A DNA stretch of 5,574 nt from an uncultured Sutterella sp. (GTDB lineage Bacteria; Pseudomonadota; Gammaproteobacteria; Burkholderiales; Burkholderiaceae_F): assembly GCA_905192805.1 (NCBI GenBank), contig CAJJMF010000167.1, forward strand, positions 1 to 5,574, written 5' to 3'. The position numbers and the translations under genes are program-made. The notes under the pieces were generated by a model, which was given only the letters and a program-made list of their open reading frames with translations, did not search any database and was not told where the DNA came from. Shown in pieces: positions 1-3,584 of this stretch. How positions within the stretch are numbered: position 1 is the stretch's first letter; every line of letters starts with the position of its first letter.

Positions 1-184
1 AGGTGAATCGTCTGTCATGCCTGCGTCGGTCTTAGTCAGCGATGAGCCAAACGAGACGCACGATGCGGGGGTGCGCGAAGGTCGCGAGGACAAAGTACGC
101 TCGGAGCGCTCTCGCCGTCGTCGCCGGTCACGCTTTAACCATCGCAAAAAGAGTAACGCCAAGTCGCGCCAACCGATTGATTGA
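1..184 (+). CDS. pcnB: C-terminal end of an upstream protein, probably poly(A) polymerase PcnB (partial)
   Basis: Reading from base 2, an open frame of 60 codons ends in TGA at 182-184; the start lies outside the window. The visible part is the protein tail only: an acidic, low-complexity stretch followed by a strongly basic run (SRRRRRSRFNHRKK) and a short polar end. No catalytic domain can be seen, so the name rests on two indirect points. Proteobacterial poly(A) polymerases, which add 3' A tails to RNA to promote decay, commonly end in a disordered arginine/lysine-rich tail that binds RNA, and pcnB very often lies directly upstream of folK. The stop codon is only 8 bases before the folK ATG, which suggests one operon. 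Another RNA-binding protein with a basic tail is possible. Confidence 0.55.
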   Translation, partial: GESSVMPASVLVSDEPNETHDAGVREGREDKVRSERSRRRRRSRFNHRKKSNAKSRQPID

Positions 185-192
185 GTAACGCT

Positions 193-693
193 ATGAAGCA
201 TTGTGCTTATCTTGCGCTGGGCGCGAATTTAGGTGAACGTGAGCAGACCTTAGAGAGGGCGATTGAGACCCTTTCAACGGTGGTTGATCTCAAAAAAGTG
301 AGTTCGTTTTATCAAACGTCTCCTGTGGATTCGAGTGGCCCGGACTATGTGAATGCGGTCGTATGGGTAGAGACAACGCTCTCGGCCAACGACCTTCTGC
401 GATGCTGCCAGGGCATTGAACAGCAATTTGGTCGAGTGCGTCCCGTGGGTGTGCATAATGCCCCGCGCACGCTCGATATCGATGTGCTCACCTACGATAA
501 CGTCACCTCGACGGACCCGCAGCTCACGTTACCTCACCCTAGAATGACCGAACGTTTGTTTGTGATGGTGCCTTTGGCGGAAATTGAGCCTACGTGGCAG
601 GCGCCTAATGGGCGAGGGATTGCTGAGCTTATCGCTGAGATTCGTGAGCGCGATCCGAGTCAACGGATTGAGCGGTGTGCTCCCAGCGAATAA
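193..693 (+). CDS. folK: 2-amino-4-hydroxy-6-hydroxymethyldihydropteridine pyrophosphokinase (HPPK)
   Basis: Cytosolic enzyme that transfers pyrophosphate from ATP to 6-hydroxymethyl-7,8-dihydropterin, the step before dihydropteroate synthase in folate synthesis. With ATG 193 as start it is 166 residues, normal for the family. Visible motifs: the N-terminal LALGANLG strand/loop (7-14), the pterin-side TSPVDSSGPDYVNAV segment (42-56), the HPPK signature NAPRTLDID (89-97) with the paired magnesium aspartates D95 and D97, and LPHPRMTER (113-121) with H115 and R121. A frame extension to TTG 181 would overlap the upstream stop codon by three bases. I prefer ATG 193 because the extension adds only four residues before the first conserved strand and has no ribosome binding site; a weak GAG (183-185) sits 7 bases before the ATG. 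It is probably co-transcribed with the upstream gene. A weak 5-bp inverted repeat (696-700/709-713) follows the stop. Confidence 0.95.
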   Translation: MKHCAYLALGANLGEREQTLERAIETLSTVVDLKKVSSFYQTSPVDSSGPDYVNAVVWVETTLSANDLLRCCQGIEQQFGRVRPVGVHNAPRTLDIDVLTYDNVTSTDPQLTLPHPRMTERLFVMVPLAEIEPTWQAPNGRGIAELIAEIRERDPSQRIERCAPSE

Positions 694-728
694 AAATACC
701 GTATTTGTGGTATCGCTCAATAAAGCAC

Positions 729-756
729 TGCACAAACAGAGAACTTATGGCATAAT
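729..756 (+). promoter_or_regulatory. Candidate sigma70 promoter of tRNA-Leu
   Basis: CATAAT (751-756) matches the -10 consensus at five of six positions and is preceded by TG plus one base (748-750), the extended -10 form. TGCACA (729-734) is a four-of-six -35 match at a 16-base spacing. Transcription would start near 763, about 33 bases before the mature tRNA. This is inferred from motif matching and position. Confidence 0.5.
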
Positions 757-763
757 TCTCTTC

Positions 764-779
764 TCGCAAGAAATTGCGA
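764..779 (+). other. GAAA-tetraloop hairpin in the tRNA leader
   Basis: TCGCAA (764-769) and TTGCGA (774-779) are perfectly complementary and enclose GAAA, a very stable tetraloop. The hairpin would lie at the 5' end of the precursor tRNA if the proposed start site near 763 is right. It leaves 16 unpaired bases before the RNase P cleavage point at 796. Its role is unknown; protection of the precursor 5' end is a possible one. Confidence 0.5.
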
Positions 780-795
780 TGACAATTTGACGGTA

Positions 796-880
796 GCCCG
801 GGTGGCGGAACGGTAGACGCAGTGGATTCAAAATCCACCGATGAACAATCGTGAGAGTTCGAGTCTCTCCCCGGGCACCA
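796..880 (+). tRNA. tRNA-Leu, anticodon CAA
   Basis: Complete 85-base leucine tRNA with encoded CCA (878-880). The acceptor stem is GCCCGGG (796-802) with CCCGGGC (870-876), and the discriminator is A877, as bacterial tRNA-Leu requires. The anticodon stem GTGGA (822-826)/TCCAC (834-838) encloses the loop TTCAAAA with anticodon CAA at 829-831, which reads UUG codons. The variable arm is long (839-852, CGAT/ATCG stem), typical of class II tRNAs. The T arm is GAGAG (853-857)/CTCTC (865-869) with loop TTCGAGT. All stems pair fully, so it should be functional. It stands alone, with its own promoter and terminator. Confidence 0.98.
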
Positions 881-891
881 ATCAGAAAAAT

Positions 892-913
892 AGCGGCTTT
901 GGCCGCTTTTTTT
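892..913 (+). terminator. Intrinsic terminator after tRNA-Leu
   Basis: AGCGGC (892-897) pairs with GCCGCT (902-907) around a TTTG loop, and the T run covers 907-913. It begins 11 bases after the tRNA CCA end, a usual place for the terminator of a single tRNA transcript. The five A bases at 886-890 could extend pairing into the T run. Confidence 0.9.
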
Positions 914-1038
914 GTGCCTGCGTTTTTTGACGTCTCCTGGCACTGAGCATCCCCGTGGACAGACCATGTCGATCCTCTCCCAGCATTCTCCCTTGTTTGG
1001 CGTTACGGCATCGCCCGAGGTCCTCGTTAGGTCAGCAT
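914..1038. other. Non-coding spacer between convergent transcripts; nothing seen
   Basis: This stretch lies between the tRNA terminator and the terminator of the minus-strand exporter. It holds only a 24-codon plus-strand frame from ATG 965 without a ribosome binding site, and an antisense frame that runs through the tRNA complement. I see no repeat, promoter or RNA fold worth naming. Confidence 0.6.
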
Positions 1039-1076
1039 AAAAAAACGTGTGCCAAGTCGAGTGAACCTGACACACG
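1039..1076 (-). terminator. Strand-specific intrinsic terminator of the exporter gene
   Basis: Read on the minus strand, bases 1076 down to 1064 pair with 1058 down to 1046 in a 13-bp stem (outer CGTGTG with CACACG) closed by a five-base loop, CACTC. Seven T residues (1045 to 1039) follow. Three of the pairs are G-U wobbles in the minus-strand RNA but become A-C mismatches in plus-strand RNA, so the full fold exists only for transcripts leaving the exporter gene. It begins 20 bases beyond the exporter stop codon. Confidence 0.88.
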
Positions 1077-1096
1077 CTTTATGAGGAGCGGACTGA

Positions 1097-1735
1097 TTAC
1101 GCCACGCTCGGCGTGATCGGGTTGTTGATCAGGGTCCAAGCGAGCGCAAACATCATGACGGCCACCATACCATCAAAGACTTGCCAGGCTCGTGGACTTT
1201 TAAAGAGCGGGGCAAGTTGTCGAGCGCCCCAGCCAAGGGAAGCAAACCAGATGATACTGGCCGAACAGGCCCCGATGGCAAACCACCATTTTTGCTCGTT
1301 TGGGAAGTGAGTCGACACACTACCGAGTAACACCATGGTATCCAAGTACACACTCGGATTCAGAAAGGTGAAGGCGAGGCACATTAAAATGACCGCTTTT
1401 AAGGAATTGCCTTTCGCGTCCGAACTGTTTTGCACCGTGAGTGAACCGCCCCCTTGAAGCATACGCTTGAGGGCCATAACGCCGTAAAAGGCTAAAAAGA
1501 GCGCCCCGCCCCAGGTGGCAATCTGCAAAGCGATCGTATGGGAGGCAATCAATCCTCCGATCCCCACGATGCCTAAGGTGATGCAGAAAATATCCGAGAC
1601 CATACAAAGCAGGACCACGGTCAAAATATGCTCGTCTTTAATGCCTTGACGCAATACGAACGCATTTTGTGCTCCAATGGCCATGATGAGTCCACCACTC
1701 ATGGCAAATCCTGAAAGTGCCGCGCTGAACGACAT
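1097..1735 (-). CDS. argO: LysE/ArgO family basic amino acid exporter
   Basis: Inner-membrane exporter of 212 residues, expected to expel excess arginine and/or lysine, or toxic analogues, driven by the membrane potential. About six hydrophobic segments are visible (near 4-22, 36-60, 68-88, 113-135, 150-172 and 186-204). Family motifs are GAQNAFVLRQGI (21-32), SD (47-48) in helix 2, WGG (75-77) and LNPSVYLD (125-132), the conserved NP motif of helix 4. Length and the short central loop (about 93-112) fit E. coli ArgO better than the longer Corynebacterium LysE, but the divergent pairing with its regulator recalls lysE-lysG, so the substrate is not settled. ATG 1735 is preceded by AGGAG (1746-1742) at a 6-base spacing. 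Its promoter overlaps the inverted repeat shared with the LysR gene, and a strong terminator follows. Confidence 0.92.
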   Translation of the reverse strand: MSFSAALSGFAMSGGLIMAIGAQNAFVLRQGIKDEHILTVVLLCMVSDIFCITLGIVGIGGLIASHTIALQIATWGGALFLAFYGVMALKRMLQGGGSLTVQNSSDAKGNSLKAVILMCLAFTFLNPSVYLDTMVLLGSVSTHFPNEQKWWFAIGACSASIIWFASLGWGARQLAPLFKSPRAWQVFDGMVAVMMFALAWTLINNPITPSVA

Positions 1736-1775
1736 AAGTAACTCCTAAACGGTGTTCGATCAAATCGTGAGGAGG

Positions 1776-1804
1776 ATTCTATCTTGCCTTTTTTGTTTAA
1801 TCAA
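1776..1804 (-). promoter_or_regulatory. Candidate sigma70 promoter of the exporter
   Basis: On the minus strand, TTGATT (1804-1799) is a four-of-six -35 match and TAGAAT (1781-1776) a five-of-six -10 match, with an ideal 17-base spacer. The start point would be near 1769, giving a leader of about 33 bases that carries the AGGAG ribosome binding site. The -35 element lies inside the inverted repeat at 1795-1811, so the bound regulator would contact or compete with RNA polymerase there. Confidence 0.6.
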
Positions 1805-1811
1805 ATTAAAC
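1795..1811. promoter_or_regulatory. Perfect inverted repeat, likely operator of the LysR-type regulator
   Basis: GTTTAAT (1795-1801) and ATTAAAC (1805-1811) form a perfect 7-3-7 dyad around CAA. It contains the T-N11-A spacing (T1797 to A1809) typical of LysR-family recognition sites, and it lies in the 117-base region between the divergent exporter and regulator genes. It is centred 50 bases from the regulator start codon and 68 from the exporter start codon. Runs of six T bases flank it on both sides (1789-1794 and 1812-1817). Binding by the adjacent regulator is inference. Confidence 0.6.
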
Positions 1812-1832
1812 TTTTTTCGGTATCTTTAGAAT
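1805..1832 (+). promoter_or_regulatory. Weak candidate promoter of the LysR regulator gene
   Basis: TAGAAT (1827-1832) is a five-of-six -10 match. The best -35 at a 16-base spacing, ATTAAA (1805-1810), matches at only three positions and lies within the inverted repeat. A start near 1839 would give a very short leader. If real, regulator binding to the dyad would cover this promoter, consistent with the autorepression usual for LysR proteins. Confidence 0.3.
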
Positions 1833-1852
1833 TTCTTAAGTGAGTACGTGCC

Positions 1853-2803
1853 ATGGCGTTATTAATGAATCCGCAGTTGGAAGCCTTTTTAGCCGTTATT
1901 GAAGAGGGTAGTTTTGAGCGAGCGAGCGCTCGTCTTTGCATTACGCCCTCTGCGCTCTCGCAGCGCATTAAGGCACTGGAAGACCGTTTGGGAACGTTAT
2001 TGATCGTGCGCCAAACGCCGACCAAAGTGACCAAGGACGGGGAGAAATTGCTTCGTCGTGCCAAGTCCATGGCGTTGTTGGAAGAAGAAGCATTGTTGGA
2101 TTATGAGGTCGCCCACGCTGCAGGGGAATACCGACGCCTCTCGTTGGTGATCAACAATGATTCGTTGTCGACCTGGATTACGCCTGCGATTAGTGAATTT
2201 GTCATTAAGGAGCAGGTGGTGTTGGATATTGAGGCCGTTGATGAAAGCGTGGCACTCGAACGGTTAAAAAAGGGGTTATGTGTTGGTGCAGTGACGGCCG
2301 AGGCTAGAGCGCCAGCCGGTTGTAAAGTGCGTGCTTTGGGGGCGATGGAGTATGCTGCCGTTGCCTCCCCGCGGTTGATCGCTCGCTATTTATCCCCAAC
2401 GACCCAAGCGATGCTTCAGAGCGGAAAAGGGTTGACACGTGAACGGTTAGAGGAATGGGCAAATATGCCAGTGATTCACTTTGGACGGGATGATGCACTT
2501 CAATATCGCTATTTATCCCAGTGGGGTTTTTCGCCTGAGGATATTCATGGTCCAGCTCACTATATGCCCGGTACCCATGCCTTAACTCAGGCTTGTGAGG
2601 CAGGACTCGGCTGGAATATGGCCCCCGTCGATTTGGCGCGAGAGTCGATTGAATCGGGACGGTTGCAGGATTTGTGCCCCTCACGGCACCTTTTTGTCCC
2701 ACTTTATTGGCAGACCGTTGCGGTCAAGTCGGAACTCTTGGACCAATTGTCCGTCGCACTCATTAAAGCGGCATCCCAGGCACTATATCAGGGGAAACCC
2801 TGA
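1853..2803 (+). CDS. argP: LysR-family transcriptional regulator of the ArgP/LysG type
   Basis: Cytosolic DNA-binding regulator of 316 residues that senses basic amino acids (arginine, lysine) and activates the exporter gene in characterised relatives. The N-terminal winged helix-turn-helix covers about 5-64, with FERASARLCITPSALSQRIK (21-40) carrying the recognition helix; this closely resembles E. coli ArgP from FERAAQKLCIT onward. A linker helix rich in Leu/Glu (about 70-86) leads to a periplasmic-binding-protein-like effector domain (about 94-300) that opens with INNDSLSTW, the counterpart of the ArgP NADSLATW segment. I take ATG 1853 rather than ATG 1865 because it has GTGAG (1840-1844) 8 bases upstream and gives the same distance to the conserved LQAL/LEAF region as in E. 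coli ArgP. It is divergent from the exporter, and it ends inside a perfect hairpin. Confidence 0.93.
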   Translation: MALLMNPQLEAFLAVIEEGSFERASARLCITPSALSQRIKALEDRLGTLLIVRQTPTKVTKDGEKLLRRAKSMALLEEEALLDYEVAHAAGEYRRLSLVINNDSLSTWITPAISEFVIKEQVVLDIEAVDESVALERLKKGLCVGAVTAEARAPAGCKVRALGAMEYAAVASPRLIARYLSPTTQAMLQSGKGLTRERLEEWANMPVIHFGRDDALQYRYLSQWGFSPEDIHGPAHYMPGTHALTQACEAGLGWNMAPVDLARESIESGRLQDLCPSRHLFVPLYWQTVAVKSELLDQLSVALIKAASQALYQGKP

Positions 2804-2805
2804 TA
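2786..2805 (+). terminator. Perfect GAAA-tetraloop hairpin across the argP stop codon
   Basis: TATCAGGG (2786-2793) and CCCTGATA (2798-2805) pair over eight bases around GAAA (2794-2797). The TGA stop (2801-2803) lies in the 3' arm. Only a mixed sequence with scattered T bases follows (2807-2810), not a clear T run. It may therefore be a weak or Rho-assisted terminator, or a 3'-end stabiliser, rather than a canonical intrinsic terminator. Confidence 0.4.
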
Positions 2806-2980
2806 ATCTTCCTGAGGATAAATGTAAATTGATTTCTCTGAAAATAGCGGTATTTACGAATAAAAACGCACATAAAGTACACTAAATATATTTACTAAAT
2901 AATATAGAATTCCCTTAGCTATTTAGGCATTATTTGAATGAGAACCCCGTAGCACAACGCGTTACATTTGCTGAATGAAT
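2806..2980. other. AT-rich non-coding region upstream of the small exported-protein gene
   Basis: No plausible coding frame exists here: the frame that starts inside argP in another phase and runs to 2885 is a shadow. From about 2815 to 2940 the DNA is markedly richer in A and T than its surroundings. It contains the direct repeat ACTAAATA at 2881-2888 and 2894-2901, TATTTA at 2851, 2889 and 2920, and -10-like TAGAAT at 2905-2910 without a good -35. It could act as an upstream activating or bendable region for the gene at 3086, but no specific site is recognisable. Confidence 0.45.
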
Positions 2981-3008
2981 TTCACACAGGATCGTGAGGG
3001 TTTAGAAA
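2981..3008 (+). promoter_or_regulatory. Candidate promoter of the small exported-protein gene
   Basis: TTCACA (2981-2986) matches the sigma70 -35 consensus at five of six positions and TAGAAA (3003-3008) the -10 at four, with a 16-base spacer. A start near 3015 would give a leader of about 70 bases containing the stem-loop at 3026-3055. The -10 is weak and an alternative sigma factor is possible. Confidence 0.3.
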
Positions 3009-3025
3009 TAATAGACTTAAGGGAT

Positions 3026-3055
3026 AACTTCTACCGACTCAGCAGTCGCGAAGTT
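3026..3055 (+). other. Composite stem-loop in the 5' leader of the small exported-protein gene
   Basis: AACTTC (3026-3031) pairs with GAAGTT (3050-3055), and CGACT (3035-3039) pairs with AGTCG (3044-3048) around a CAGC loop, separated by a 3-by-1 internal loop. The eleven pairs are all Watson-Crick. It ends 17 bases before the AAAGGAG ribosome binding site and has no T run after it, so a transcription terminator is unlikely. A role in mRNA stability or translational control is inference. Confidence 0.5.
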
Positions 3056-3085
3056 CCTGAATAAGCATGATTAAAGGAGTCCAGT

Positions 3086-3412
3086 ATGCGTAAATTACTA
3101 TCAGTATCTGTTTTGGCAATTGCCTTAGCTGGACTTACCCAAGTCGCTATGGCCAAACCGAAAGACAGGGTTGTCATTGTGGAACGTCCGGTTCCGCAAA
3201 CCGTGATTGTGGTCCCAGAAGGGCGTGATCATCCGGTGCATCGTAAGCATCCCGGCAAGGCGAAGGGTCATCACAAACATCATGATGAGACGGTTGTGTA
3301 CCGCACCTATGAGGAACCCCGTTATGTACGCCGTCATCGTGATGACGATGGCTTAGGGGTAAGTTTCTTTGTGTCCCCCGATACGGTCGCAGGAAGTTTG
3401 AATATTCGCTAA
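3086..3412 (+). CDS. Small exported His/Arg-rich protein of unknown function
   Basis: Protein of 108 residues that I cannot assign to a family. The first 23 residues form a clear Sec signal peptide: basic RK at 2-3, a hydrophobic core (4-17) and an AMA cleavage site before K24, so a periplasmic location is expected. The mature part starts with a Val/Ile-rich segment containing two ERPVP/PQTVIVVPE-like strands (29-45), followed by a basic, histidine-rich stretch (HPVHRKHPGKAKGHHKHHDE, 49-68, with seven His). A Tyr/Arg-rich linker (72-85), an acidic DDD and a possible beta-strand tail (89-108) follow. There is no cysteine. The His cluster could bind Ni, Zn or Cu, but that is only compositional. 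ATG 3086 follows a strong AAAGGAG (3073-3079) at a 6-base spacing. It appears to be a single-gene unit with its own structured leader and a terminator. Confidence 0.82.
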   Translation: MRKLLSVSVLAIALAGLTQVAMAKPKDRVVIVERPVPQTVIVVPEGRDHPVHRKHPGKAKGHHKHHDETVVYRTYEEPRYVRRHRDDDGLGVSFFVSPDTVAGSLNIR

Positions 3413-3443
3413 CAGCCGAGCGTAACGTTTTTTAGTCTCTACG

Positions 3444-3473
3444 CAGCCTGGCGGTATACCGTCGGGCTGTTTT
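3444..3473 (+). terminator. Intrinsic terminator of the small exported-protein gene
   Basis: Bases 3444-3454 pair with 3459-3469 in an 11-bp stem (two G-U wobbles) around TATA, then TTTT (3470-3473) and GTTGT follow. It starts 31 bases after the stop codon and separates this gene from the next. Confidence 0.82.
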
Positions 3474-3490
3474 GTTGTGCCTTGCCGAGA

Positions 3491-3518
3491 CTTCTTACTA
3501 GCTGAGCGAAGCAAGAAG
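3491..3518 (+). other. Possible hairpin upstream of the LTA-synthase-like gene
   Basis: CTTCTT (3491-3496) pairs with AAGAAG (3513-3518), and GCT (3501-3503) with AGC (3510-3512), leaving a four-base ACTA bulge and a six-base loop. It lies in the 111-base region between the preceding terminator and the start codon. I could not place a convincing promoter in this region. The fold is moderate and may be fortuitous. Confidence 0.25.
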
Positions 3519-3584
3519 GAGTGTTAAGATAACGTTTTCCCCGTACATGAACTCCTGTCGCTTCGCGTTAAGGTACCGCACATA

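Noticed and set aside
796..880. tRNA-Leu as an attachment site for an integrated element
   Set aside because: tRNA-Leu genes are common integration targets, but no second copy of the tRNA 3' end and no integrase or mobile gene occurs in the window; the flanking genes are ordinary.
938..951. TGGCAC followed by GC, resembling a sigma54 -24/-12 promoter
   Set aside because: The TTGC element at the required distance is missing and no gene lies downstream on that strand.
965..1039. A 24-codon plus-strand frame from ATG 965
   Set aside because: It has no ribosome binding site, ends in the exporter terminator, and its composition gives no sign of a real peptide.
629..1075. A 148-codon minus-strand frame covering the tRNA-Leu complement
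   Set aside because: It runs antisense through the whole tRNA and its terminator, and the amino acids over the tRNA are the familiar spurious translation of tRNA-Leu antisense DNA. It overlaps the exporter terminator and has no supporting context.
2304..2702. A 132-codon minus-strand frame inside argP
   Set aside because: It is a shadow in antisense of a well-supported LysR gene; its translation has no recognisable domain.
2595..2885. A 96-codon plus-strand frame overlapping the argP 3' end
   Set aside because: It lies mostly within argP in another phase and runs into the AT-rich gap; no ribosome binding site or family resemblance.
3515..3520. AAGGAG, a good ribosome binding site sequence upstream of the last gene
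   Set aside because: No start codon lies at a usable distance; the nearest downstream ATGs are at 3547 and 3585. It is more likely part of the 3491-3518 inverted repeat or chance.
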